Shown here piece by piece: positions 36,701 to 45,693 of a stretch of DNA of 64,000 nt. Below the pieces are notes generated by a model. That model did not search any database and was not told the DNA's origin. It was given only the letters and a program-made list of their open reading frames with translations. The translations under genes were made by a program, and so were the position numbers. How positions within the stretch are numbered: the stretch's first letter is position 1; every line of letters begins with the position of its first letter. The DNA comes from Scilla litardierei (lineage: Eukaryota > Streptophyta > Magnoliopsida > Asparagales > Asparagaceae), in assembly GCA_030789695.1 (NCBI GenBank), contig CM061142.1, positions 568,841,281-568,905,280 of the forward strand, read 5' to 3'.

Positions 36701-39700
36701 CTTTGATAGTGTCTAAGCACCAAATAACAACCCATCAAATGTTTTGGGCAATGCAAGTGTTGAGCTCACCCTTTAACTGTGGGATTACGATCAATGTGAG
36801 CTTTTGTAGAAATATATTCGGAAGCCGCCTCGAAGAATCGTTCCTTTCGGTACAGGTTGTTCCCTTCCCGCCACCGCATACAAGCTTGTAGCAAATCACT
36901 AATCGATCGTATATGCTCTGATACCAATTTGATACGATCTACGTGGATTTCAGAGAAAATGAAAGATTTTTATGGTGAAAAAATGTAAAAGGTGGAATTT
37001 TTAATAGTAGATTGCAAAAAGAAAGCTACAAGGGTTAGCCTTTTAAGAAGAGGAGGCCACTCTCCTAGCTTTCTTTCGAGACGAACGCCTAAGTCTCCAA
37101 TAAGCTAAGCTAACTAAGAATTACTTTCTCTTCACAATCGATGCCTAGCCTCATAGCCTTGCCTCCCCTTAAATAAGCAAAATATCCCTAGGGCAACACC
37201 TAATAGCAAATGACTAAAGACACCGCCTCCATTCGTGCCTCGATATGCGCCTCATTTGTCGTCTTACTTTATTTGTCGCCTTAATTTGTGCCTTGATTTG
37301 TGTGCTCCATTTGCGCCTCCATTTGTGCGCCTCTATTTGTCGCCTTACTTTATTTGTCGCCTTAATTTGTGCCTTGATTTGTGCGCCTCCATTTGCGCCT
37401 CCATTTGCGCCTCTACATTTGTCGCCTTACTTTATTTGTCGCCTTAATTTGGGCCTTGATTTGTGCGCCTCAATTTGTGCCTCCATTTGTGCGCCTCATT
37501 TGTCGTCTTACTTTATTTGCCGCCTTAATTTGTGTCTTGATTTGTGTGCCTCAATTTGTGCCTCCATTTGTGCACCACCTCCGTCGATGATAGGTTATGA
37601 CCATATCACCATTGGAGATATTGGCTAAGCTGACCTTACCCTATATGCATTACACGTGCTCTTTTGGATTCAAGTCCTCAACATGTTGCCCATTAACCCA
37701 AATTTTTTGGGAGAGAATAAAAAGGAAAAAAATTAGGGTCCAAAGAAAGATTTCATAGTGATGTGAGCGGTTTTACAGAGGCTATGATTTGTGAGGGAGA
37801 GGTTGGATGATGAACTAAAGGATGCAATGGTGAGAATGGAGTTGAAGGAAGCATTGGGGGTGTTTGGATTTCAAGGAAGAAAGTGACTGGTTATTTTTTG
37901 TTTCTCTTGTTTGCATTTTAGAATTGAATTTGATGTGATCTTTCCCCACTTAATTGATTGAATAGTAACAGAGGATTAGTACAAATACTGTTCTTAATCA
38001 AGATAGATGTTGCAAGATTGTAGAAACTTTTCGAGCTTTGCTGCTCCTAATGTGGAGAAACTGGTCAATTTGAACCCCAAAGCATAGATTTTGCGGCTGA
38101 ATCCAAACAAAAAAGGATTAAAAGCCCAGTGTTTCTTTTTCATCATTTTCTTTCCCTTTCCTTTTTGGTCTTTAAAATTTAAATTCAACCAATTTTCTCA
38201 TTTTTTTGGGTAATCCTTTATACAAATGGTGAAGATGTCACATGTGGCACCTTTGTCCCAGTCATACTTTTTGTAGGTGCCACATGGGACTCCACCTCAC
38301 CCCACTTGCCCAAAGTCCACCCAAAAATTGACCCACAAATACACCCTCCCACCCAAAAACAATGACCCAACTTCACACCCACCACTCAAAAAATCACAAA
38401 AACCACCCGACGATAACGGCACACACCCACAGTTCTCACTCCTTTTCAATTGTGCGTGTCTTCCTCGTGAGTTTGTCTATCGCTATTTTTGTTAATGTTT
38501 CCATAGCATACCTAAAGCTCCAATCGAACTTAACCACAGTGACTAATTTGATGTAACTAAATAGGTTCAATGGACTAATATCAAAATTCAAAGATTTAAG
38601 GAACTACAATCAAAATAATGAAGATTCATGCTATCCTCTTTTTGATATTTTGAAATCATGTATTGCTTGATTCTCATGTGATGCATTTACATGAACTAAT
38701 CCATGCCATCAAGTGATGTCATAAACCCATATAGTAAATAGATGAAACATTACTCAATTGAATATATTAGATGCATAAAGAAATAGATGAATATGCTTAA
38801 CTGGACATCAGGCAAGGGAAACCAATATTGTAAAACAGTTTTGTGTTCGACACAAAACAGTTTGAGTTCCGCACAATCGGATTTGCAAATTATGCAAAAT
38901 AATTTTTATGAACAGTAAAATAATATATTAATAAATTGTTATACATATATACAAAAAATATATAAACCTGCATATTAAATGTCAAAAAATTGCTAAGATT
39001 ATAAGAAAATAAAAAAAATAAAGTTCTAAAAATTGATACAACTTATTATATTGTGAATATGAACAATGTAGGCCATTGATCCAATAGAACAATAACATTA
39101 TTATTGAACAACATTATTGAACTTTAAAAATAAAAACACACAAGCAATAATAATAACAACATTAAAGAACTACCCATGAATTCAATTCCACTATATAAGC
39201 AAAAGATAAAGAGAATGGACAAGCAAGAGAATGCAGAAAAAGGATAGCAGGGAAAGAGATGAAAGAGAGTCAACAGAAAGTAGGGCTTATATGTAGAATC
39301 ACTAAGCTAAGATTGAATCGGTTTAGTTTTTTTGTTTTTACCCCCATGTTTTTACAAACCGACCCGTCCCGGGAGGATTGTCCACCCGCATAAGCAGTTT
39401 CTGCGGATGCATATCCCATATAATTAGATTATGTGCTCTGGCCGCATAATCCCACCTTTAATTGATATTCAAAGTGGATGAGGCTGTTTTTTTCATTCCT
39501 TGTTTTATAAGGCTAAGAGGAACTAATCCTGTTATTTCGTCATTCATGGAATTCAAAGCATCTATGATCACCTAACAATCCTAATGCAAAGAGTAGAAGC
39601 AACAAATCATTACCTGAGAAACTACTGACACCGTATCCCGAAGCACATCCCCTTGTGAACTATTCTTAGGCACCAAAGCCGGTGTCGATCCAAACCCCAC

Positions 39701-40791
39701 ATACTTCCCTCCTTGAGATGGCGGAAGCCCTTCGGGCCTCGACTCATTCTCTTGCATCTTTCTCGAAAAGAAGCTCTCCTTATTTGCAGACGACGCCTCC
39801 AGCTGTGATCTTGTGTAAATATCCTGTGTTGATCTCGATCTAGACGGCTGACTCCCTCTTGATCCAACTCCATTACCTGCCCTAAAATCTCCTACCGACT
39901 GATTCCTCCTCAAATCTGATGATGATTTGAAATCATCATCCCATTCATCCCATCCCCCATTACTCTTTACAGAATTGCCCCCACTCTGCCCTGTCGGCGG
40001 CTTCCTCGCCTGGGTCCCGCCACCAAGGCTTTCCTTAACAACCGGTGGGTCTCTCCATTGCCGGCCTTCGGCCAGTGCCTGAAAATTTAAATAAAATAAA
40101 TACGTTTTCACGCTTCATACCAAATCTCCAAATCTGAAGGATTCTACTACAAGCAGACACAAATATAAAAAAGTGCACAATACAAAGAATAACTAGCGAA
40201 TTATTATTTTAGCCCAGAGACTTTGTCGTAAATTTCTCCAAATTCTAAAAAATAACCGCACGCGCCTAAATAGGCACTAAAGGAGCGATTTTTCCCAAAG
40301 ATCGCAAGAAACAGGGTAATCACCAACAATTTTTATCCCAAAAATAGGAAAAATCTTAACTTTTTAGCAACACGCTGATTGCAAGCATAAGCCAAGTATT
40401 TCGCAATCAAAAAAATCCCATAAAATCACCCGAAAAATCGGCAGACCTGGATCCTGTCCCGATACACGGAAGCGGCGTTCGTATTGTACTTCTTGACTAT
40501 ATCCGTCTCCTTGGAGATCCCGTACTGCGAGAAGAAAGCGTTGAGCTTATCGTTGCCGCCGGACTCCATCTTCTTCAACTGGATCTCGGACCACGAGTCC
40601 ATGGTCACGGATCTGACGAAGCTGATGTGGACCCCAAGCCCCCGGTGCTTTCCAGAACACTCCAGGCACATGAAGACGCCGTACGAGACCGATGCCCACT
40701 GCGGGTTCTTCTGGCTGCAATCGACGCACGTCTTGTTCGCGGGGTTCGACTGCAGATCTCGCAGGCGGCGGGAGGCCGAGGGCGCCGCCAT
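21287..40791 (-). CDS. AGD6/AGD7: ADP-ribosylation factor GTPase-activating protein, AGD6/AGD7 type (four exons)
   Basis: CDS is complement of 40447-40791, 39614-40078, 23493-23582 and 21287-21763, giving 458 residues. All junctions are GT-AG and in phase 0. Residues 1-115 hold the ArfGAP zinc finger, CX2CX16CX2C (C22, C25, C42, C45), with the arginine finger R50 in GKHRGLG. The later part is Gly/Ser/Asp/Trp-rich ([28 protein letters not shown]), as in plant AGD6/AGD7, which resemble animal ArfGAP1. The protein stimulates GTP hydrolysis on Arf1-type GTPases and acts in Golgi coat (COPI) recycling; this role is from the family. Length matches the family (about 456-459). Nothing is truncated. 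Intron 2 is 16 kb and full of mobile elements. The ATG at 40791 is chosen because [15 protein letters not shown] is the family N-terminus. Confidence 0.95.
21764..23492 (-). other. Intron 3 of AGD6/AGD7-type gene
   Basis: 1,729 bp, AT-rich; no mobile element or internal gene recognised. Confidence 0.85.
23493..23582 (-). CDS. AGD6/AGD7: AGD6/AGD7-type gene, exon 3
   Basis: 30 codons, [20 protein letters not shown], then [10 protein letters not shown]; acceptor TTCTTCAG, donor AAG|GTAC. The Ala/Val-rich stretch could form an amphipathic membrane-sensing helix, as in ArfGAP1 relatives (inference). Confidence 0.93.
23779..23908. repeat. Two-copy 65-bp tandem repeat in intron 2
   Basis: AATAGGCCATATCGCAAG followed by AAGCCATACAGATCAGAAG and CTTTATGTATGGCA, twice, with two or three differences. 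Confidence 0.9.
25130..25715. mobile_element. hAT-type MITE, 586 bp
   Basis: Flanked by an exact 8-bp duplication ATCATGCT (25122-25129 and 25716-25723). Termini CAGTATTCTAAAA and TAGTGTTATAAAA (reverse complement of the right end) are short inverted repeats of hAT type. The inside has GCGGCCGC-rich and CCGCGTAA-rich patches and no transposase. Confidence 0.8.
26351..28163 (-). mobile_element. Small non-autonomous LTR retrotransposon with TSD CAAAG
   Basis: Direct LTRs at 26351-26692 (342 bp) and 27821-28163 (343 bp) start TGA and end ATCA. The flanking duplication CAAAG is exact (26346-26350, 28164-28168). On the minus strand the 5' LTR is followed after two bases by TTGGTATTAGAGCC, a Met-tRNA-type PBS, and GCCGAGAAGAA precedes the 3' LTR. 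The 1,128-bp interior has no gag or pol motif; short frames there are not recognised. This fits a TRIM/SMART-like element moved by another element's enzymes. Confidence 0.88.
28756..28984. repeat. Two-copy ~113-bp tandem repeat in intron 2
   Basis: CAATTTTTTCAGCTTGAAAT through GCTATTGACAATGGATTTC occurs twice with only a few differences, so the duplication is recent. Confidence 0.93.
30136..30330. mobile_element. hAT-type MITE (195 bp) inside copia LTR
   Basis: Exact 8-bp TSD AATCGGAT (30128-30135, 30331-30338). Termini CAGTGTTATCAAATGGCG and CAATGTTATCAATGGCG (reverse complement of right end). The centre holds two copies of a GC-rich unit with GGCGCCGCCACGGCCGCCAT. The partner LTR at 33618 lacks this insert, confirming it. 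Confidence 0.9.
30749..33605 (-). pseudogene. Copia polyprotein relic (protease and integrase pieces)
   Basis: Minus-strand fragments in the expected order: [16 protein letters not shown] (protease active-site region, 32550-32607, with DTR for the usual D-S/T-G), then [17 protein letters not shown] and [16 protein letters not shown] (integrase C-terminal region, 31551-31775). Many stops and frameshifts occur, and no reverse transcriptase motif was found. The lineage resembles copia elements with an FHM protease motif. Confidence 0.75.
36390..36890 (-). pseudogene. Captured TPR-domain gene fragment
   Basis: One minus-strand frame reads [21 protein letters not shown] near the start. After an internal stop it continues [40 protein letters not shown] and [17 protein letters not shown], then a TAG and an acidic run [20 protein letters not shown]. 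The spacing of Gly, Tyr, Ala and Leu is that of two or three TPR helices of the HSP90-cochaperone/OEP61 kind. It has no introns visible, which fits capture from a processed mRNA. The parent gene is not in the window, and the exact limits are uncertain. Confidence 0.65.
37228..37582. repeat. LTR tandem repeat (TTTGTCGCCTTACTTTATTTG), about four units
   Basis: ATTTGTCGCCTTACTTTATT, CGCCTTAATTTGTGCC and TTGTGCGCCTC alternate with a period near 85-90 bp. The partner LTR (35395-35612) has fewer units, which explains the 118-bp LTR length difference. Confidence 0.88.
39614..40078 (-). CDS. AGD6/AGD7: AGD6/AGD7-type gene, exon 2
   Basis: 155 codons beginning [12 protein letters not shown] after acceptor TTTTCAG; low-complexity Gly/Ser/Asp linker; ends DTVSVVSQ at donor CTCAG|GTAATG. 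Confidence 0.93.
40447..40791 (-). CDS. AGD6/AGD7: AGD6/AGD7-type gene, exon 1
   Basis: 115 codons, ArfGAP domain from M1 to YRDRIQ; donor ATCCAG|GTCTGC. Intron 1 (40079-40446) is 368 bp and ordinary. Confidence 0.95.
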
Positions 40792-41682
40792 CGGAGTTCA
40801 GATCTGATGAGATCCGATCGCAAAATTTCGAGAAATTTGGCGGATACGAGGGAGCGGCGCTCCTCTCTCTCTCCCCCCCTCGCCTTCGTAAAAGCCAAGA
40901 AAAAGAGAAGAAAAACGTTTTACTCGGGGTTGGGAGCGCAATTAAAATAAATAAATATAAGCAAATAAATCCCTATTTTCTTCAGCGGAGGCGTGTGAAC
41001 TGTGAAGTTGGAGTGCGGGTTTTATTCGGTAAGGGGCCGAATTTTTAGCGAAATTGACGGGGGAGGACGCTGTCGGCAAGTGTACTGATCATACTAGTGA
41101 TATAATTCATGTGACGATGGGATCGGTGAATGCCACGTCACGTGGTCAGAATTTGGTCAGATTGGGTGAGGTTTCGCAATCGTTTCGGTGTCGTAGTGGG
41201 GGTGGGGAGAGCGCACCGTTTGGTGTGACCTGGACCGCCGAAGGGTTTGTCTTTTGGGGTCTGTGCTCATCACCGGCCCATAGTGGTAGGCTCCGAGTGG
41301 CCGGTTTCTTTGTAAATGGATGCACTTTTTGTGGGCTTATTTTTCATTATTTTTTGGGTGAAGGGTGAATTTTTGCTGTTTTGTTGCATCCGGGCTTTTG
41401 GTTGGGATGGGCACATGATATTGAGATTACAGCTAGCTTGATACACACCTGACGAATATTGCGCGTCGCCAGCACGGCGCATTAACTCATTTTGTTTTTT
41501 TTAGGGGTTGATTTCGCTAAACCCCTTAAGGTTAGACCTATTTACACCAAACCATATTAAGGTCTTTTCCGTCACGAATCCTTCCCTCGTTCTATTTTTC
41601 CCCTCAGATAGTTTGGCATTCTTAGCGGAATGTTCCTGTAATGAACCCAAAAAAAATTTGGGGGGAAGGCTAATAACTAAAT
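40792..41682. other. Upstream region of AGD6/AGD7-type gene
   Basis: Contains the 5' UTR and presumably the promoter (minus strand). GGGGGGAGAGAGAGAG near 40864-40879 is the kind of GA-rich leader seen in plant genes. No TATA box is convincing. A 104-codon plus-strand frame at 41054 has no recognisable features and is not called. Confidence 0.5.
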
Positions 41683-42430
41683 TGTTACAACATTGGGTCG
41701 GTCCTGGAAGAGTAGAGTGATATTTTCACCTGAATAAAGGAGCACATGGTGAACGCAACTTTGCGACCCACCAAGTCCATGAAGTCCACGTGAAAGGCCA
41801 ACCGTTTTTCCAGTCAAGACCAAGTCACGTCTGACAGTTGAGAGCCCTAACCCCAAGTGATCAGTTGATAAGGGGATGGATATTCAGAACGGAATAAATG
41901 GACAGCGGTTACGCCTCTCTTTCAGGAACGATCGTGCCACCATTATTATTGCAAGGCCGTTATCCACCAACGGCACTGAGGGGACACCCTCACTTATAAA
42001 TAGTCCTAATATCAACGAGCCAGAGGAGATGTGAGAGATACTCAAGACTACGGTATTTACTCTGATAACTGGTTCTCTTTACTTCCTCTTGTATTTCTTC
42101 CTCCAAAGCTCGCAGTGGCAGTGACCGGACGACCTCCATTTAGGTCGGACCTAACTGCCTCGAGCATTCCGTAAGTCCTTTACTGACTTAAGCATCGGAG
42201 GGGATCTGGGTCGGAACCCAGGTCCGACCCCACTGACAATTTCTATGTGTTGCAGATAACTCGGAACGGCTCAGAGCTAGGTCGGGCTTCATCCAGATAG
42301 CTCGAACATTAGTCTCCTTGACTCGGGTTCAAGCCACCTCGGGTCCCATTCCTCGGCTGACGAAGCGTCACGTCACCGGAGGCGTCCTTGTCAGCTCCAA
42401 CTCATTGTTCGATGAATTCATCCGTCAACA
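41683..42430 (+). repeat. 5' LTR of Tat/Ogre-like gypsy element
   Basis: TGTTACAACATTGGG...CCGTCAACA, about 750 bp, with TATAAATA at 41995. It is followed by TTGGTTCCGTCTTTGAGAAC, a changed form of the TTGGCGCCGTCTGTGGGAA binding site of Tat-group elements. The left border is uncertain. Confidence 0.65.
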
Positions 42431-42431
42431 G

Positions 42432-43599
42432 TTGGTTCCGTCTTTGAGAACAAGAGTAAACATCACCGTCTCCACTGGTCCAGACGACAATATTGACTTA
42501 CCCCACCAACTAAGGGTCCAATGGACCGTTCACTAGTCGGGACCCTGACACCCCAATTAGCCATGAAGATTCCGGCTCTTCTTTCGAAGTAGGACTCTTT
42601 CGAAGGAGGACCATAACCACGTCTAGTCACATAGGAGCAATTTGTGGCGTTCTCGCAGATAGTCAATGCCAATATCCAGGTGCTGAATATTGTTATAGAG
42701 CGACTGACGCAACAACCGCCATAAGTGGTAGCCGGGCCACAACCACCCAGCATAGTACCTGGCCCTGAGTGGCAACAGAGGGATGGTGGATCGAACTTGG
42801 AGCAGCAAGTCAACCCTTTGACTAATGTCACTCCTCCGCCTTGGCATAAACCCGAGGCCGACAGCCTCAATATATGCCACGATGATGAGAGGACCGATAA
42901 CAAACGGTCCATCGGACCTGAAGGCCTGGGACCATCTGCAAATGGAAGAGCCTCTCGTCGACCTACTCAAAGCGATGTAGAGCAGACACAAGCTCGTCGC
43001 ACGCAAGACCGCAGCTGTAGTCCGCCCCAGAAAAACAAGTTCTGGCACAAACAGAAGAATCATACCCCCTCGAATTGTACTAATAGTTCAGGAAGGAGGG
43101 CAGCGGATTCTTCTAGCGCCTCTACTTGTCGGCAGACTAAACGTCACGGTGATGTACCGCGTCCCATTCTCCAACCTCCCGTTCGGAGGACAAGCACGAC
43201 CCATTGAAGAAGAACATCACTTCGACACTGTGATTGCCAAAGTTTAAGCTTCCCCTCAGACAAGTATGATGGCACGGGAAACCCTTGCGAGCACGTCTAA
43301 AAATACAAGAGTGTGATGGAGATATACGGGGCGACCGAACCTTTCATGTTTTGAGCCTTCCACACAATGCTGACCAAGGCTGCAGATGAATGATACAACG
43401 TATTGCTCAATCGTAGCATTTGGTCTTTTAAGAGCTTATCCCAAGCTTTCTGCCGGTAGTTCATGGTGGGACGTAGGTGGAAACAAAGTTCAGCCCACCT
43501 ATTCACGCTAGAGCATGAAGAAAGAGAAACGTTGCGAGACTTCTTCATGTGTTTCAATAAAGAGATGCTAATAAACATTGAGGGCTGCACCAATGATAC
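42432..43599 (+). pseudogene. Tat/Ogre-like gag remnant
   Basis: Plus-strand pieces of a Tat-type gag: a charged Gln/Arg/Pro-rich front part (42725-43207), then a frame with stops reading YDGTGNPCEHV, KYKSVMEIYGATEPFMF, LLNRSIWSFKSLSQAF and ERETLRDFFMCFNKEMLINI. This matches the conserved 'YDG..DP..HV...FNRE' gag core. It is cut at 43600 by the copia LTR; protease and pol are absent. Confidence 0.7.
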
Positions 43600-44860
43600 T
43601 GAAGGGTTTTGAGGGACCCTTAGGGTACATTTCTATGCTCGTCCTACGTCGGACGGACAATAGAGGCAAAAACAAGCTATGGAAAACTGTTAAACCATTT
43701 AACTAATCAGCCCTAAGAATATCAAGACCCTAGGCAAGATCTCTACTATCTTCGGTGGATCCGACCACCCCAAGATAGATCTAAGCTACTGCAATATTAT
43801 ACATGAAATGCTTAATAAACTACATACCCGGAACCTTGCTTGCACCAGCAAGGTGTACCGACCCGTGTCCCGAGCCGATCCTCGTCCTGAGCTCAACTGC
43901 TTCCCGAACCGCACCGCGTCCCGAGCTGAACCGCTTCCCGAACCGCACCGCGTTCCGAGGCAAGCAACCCCCTTGTCGCTGAGCCAAACACATGCCGAAG
44001 AAAGTTTCACTTGAGTGGATCCTCCGTCAAGACTCTGGATCCGATTCAAGCCCCTTCGTGGCTTTGCTAGAGCCCGTCAGGAGGAAGGGAGAAATATAGG
44101 GAGAAGAGAGAATATTTATTTTAAGCTTAGATCCGAGCGTGCTCCAAACTTTTGGGAGCCGCTCAGATCTAGAACTTGGGACGAGTTATGAGGAGGGGTG
44201 CAGGCCCCTATTTATATAGGCGGCCGACCCATCCCCTTTACACCACATCCGATGTGGGACTAAATATTTTGGGGTTAATAATTCAAGTTAGTTTGCCTTT
44301 TATAAAGGCCAAACTTCCATGATTTTTAACTCCCTCATCGTTGAGCTTCACATTTGATACAACCAATCAAATCGAAGAGCGCTGAACAGCGAATGCGTAG
44401 GAAAAAGCGGCGAGTCAATCCGAGTTTGTTTGACCACTCAATCACAACCATATGATAACTCTTGTTGGGTTGTTCAGTGAACTCATTCTCCAATGAGCAC
44501 CTGTGTCTCGTCTCCGACTTCGCTAAGTCGAGCAACCATGAGATCATCGTCACCGCTACACGGTGAAGACTAAGACACAATGGTCTATGTTTCGATATTC
44601 CTTTCTCGAAACTTCTACGACCACGAATGTTTCTAGACTTATGCTACTAACGGTCAAGCATTTTTCCATGATCGAGATCCTCATCTCGATACATGTTTGA
44701 CCTTGCATTAAGTCTCAGGACTTTACCTAAGTTTCCAATGATTACAACATTTCTATTAACTTAGATAAATTACTTACCAAACAGCCTACTGTTATTTTGA
44801 ACAAGATGTTTGTACAATTACACAGAGATAAATTGCCTCGAGGGCATACATATCCCAATA
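43600..44860 (-). repeat. Copia LTR (solo or truncated copy)
   Basis: Aligns with the copia LTR at 9302-11570 (low-coordinate end TGAAGGGTTTTGAGGGACCC; high end CCTCGAGGGCATACATATCCC) and has TATATAAATAGG at 44208-44218. It lacks the GC-rich array and is shorter (1.26 kb). Flanks GATAC and ATATC do not match, so the high end probably lost bases; TCTTCC after it may be PPT remains. Confidence 0.7.
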
Positions 44861-44866
44861 TCTTCC

Positions 44867-45693
44867 TGTCACGCCCCGCTTCCCAAAACGACGGAAGCAA
44901 AACGTGACTAAGGCACGCTTAGGCCAAAGCTGTGAAGCTCGGACCCAATAAGCGTCTGTATGGGTACCATTTTAAAATTTTCAGGTTCTTGCATTTATAA
45001 AATCCGGAACAATAAAAGTACAGAAGGAAAAGGATGCATTCGCTTTATAATAGAGATAATATCCAGAGAGTACAAAAGTCTAATAAGGGAAGCCTAAGCA
45101 TGGCTGCAACACAGAAAAGGAAGCTAATGGTGCTACGCACCCAACCTAAAACAGGAGGAAAATGGGTGCTACACACCCAAACTAGAAAATAGTAACCTCT
45201 GGGAGTCCGCAACGATGGGGAACATCTAAGTCTGGTCCTCGTCAGGTACGTCCTCCGGGTCGACGTCCTCAGGCTCCACGTACTCCGGTAAGTCTGCCTC
45301 GTCCACGAACTCCGGCTCGACACCTGACGTACAGCACCCAAGAGAAAAGGAACTGTACGTCAGGTAAAGTCTACACAGAAATGTTAGACTCTACTACAAG
45401 TGTATTTTAATTTAAAGCAACAATTTACTGGTTGATTAACATGCTGGGGTTATACATGGCAGTTGTAGAAAGTAAACGGAGAAGGGAAAGTAAACACGTC
45501 AAGCAGTAGTCGTAGCGTGTGCTACCGACTACGGGACTAACCTAAACGGGTCAAGACAAGACGAGACAAGACGTGACAAGACAAGACAAGACACGACGGG
45601 ACACGTGTGACTCGAAGGGTTCACGCCTTACGGTTTGAGGGGGAACAGACCATCTCCACGTGCGCACGCTCAACCCTACCCCAACCCTGTAAT
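44867..45693 (-). repeat. 3' part of minus-strand Tekay-like LTR
   Basis: The reverse complement ends GGGAAGCGGGGCGTGACA, nearly identical to the end of the LTR at 455-2949, and GACGCTTATTGGGTCC...GAGCTTCACAGC matches further in. It is interrupted at 45693 by the complete copia element and continues as 54412-54430, then at 58974-61588 beyond the SIRE-like element. Confidence 0.75.
45226..45363 (-). other. Hairpin H4 homologue and acidic frame
   Basis: CTGACGTACAG (45324-45334) and CTGTACGTCAG (45353-45363) form a perfect 11-bp stem. On the minus strand an acidic frame follows (VEPEFVDEADLPEYVEPED, then VDPEDVPDEDQT) and stops with TAG at 45226-45228. It is a counterpart of 2463-2605. Confidence 0.6.

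Larger units (their letters stand above)
35083..37608 (-). mobile_element. Small LTR element carrying a TPR-gene fragment, TSD CCATT
   Basis: LTRs at 35083-35643 (561 bp) and 36930-37608 (679 bp), flanked by exact CCATT (35078-35082 and 37609-37613). On the minus strand the 5' LTR end is followed by TTGGTATCAGAGC (Met-tRNA PBS), and TTCGGGGGTGGAGTAA precedes the 3' LTR as PPT. The interior (1,286 bp) lacks gag and pol but contains a host-like TPR coding piece and a GC-rich segment. The LTR length difference comes from repeat copy number. Confidence 0.9.
23583..39613 (-). other. Giant intron 2 (16,031 bp) of AGD6/AGD7-type gene
   Basis: Bounded by donor CAG|GTAATG (39614/39613) and acceptor CTTCAG|GGTTTT (23583/23582). 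It contains at least five separate insertions, listed individually, making up more than half its length. Stretches 23583-25121, 28169-28755, 28985-29600 and 37614-39613 show no recognised element. Correct splicing must skip several internal LTR promoters and cryptic sites. Confidence 0.9.

Noticed and set aside
38838..38858. Perfect 9-bp hairpin GTTTTGTGT-TCG-ACACAAAAC in intron 2
   Set aside because: Isolated, short and without a partner copy or element borders; chance is enough in 64 kb.
41054..41368. 104-codon plus-strand frame near the ArfGAP gene
   Set aside because: No recognisable motif, atypical composition and no conserved neighbours; likely chance.
43595..44866. Intact solo copia LTR with TSD
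   Set aside because: The flanking 5-mers GATAC and ATATC do not match and the high-coordinate end is altered, so a clean solo LTR cannot be claimed.
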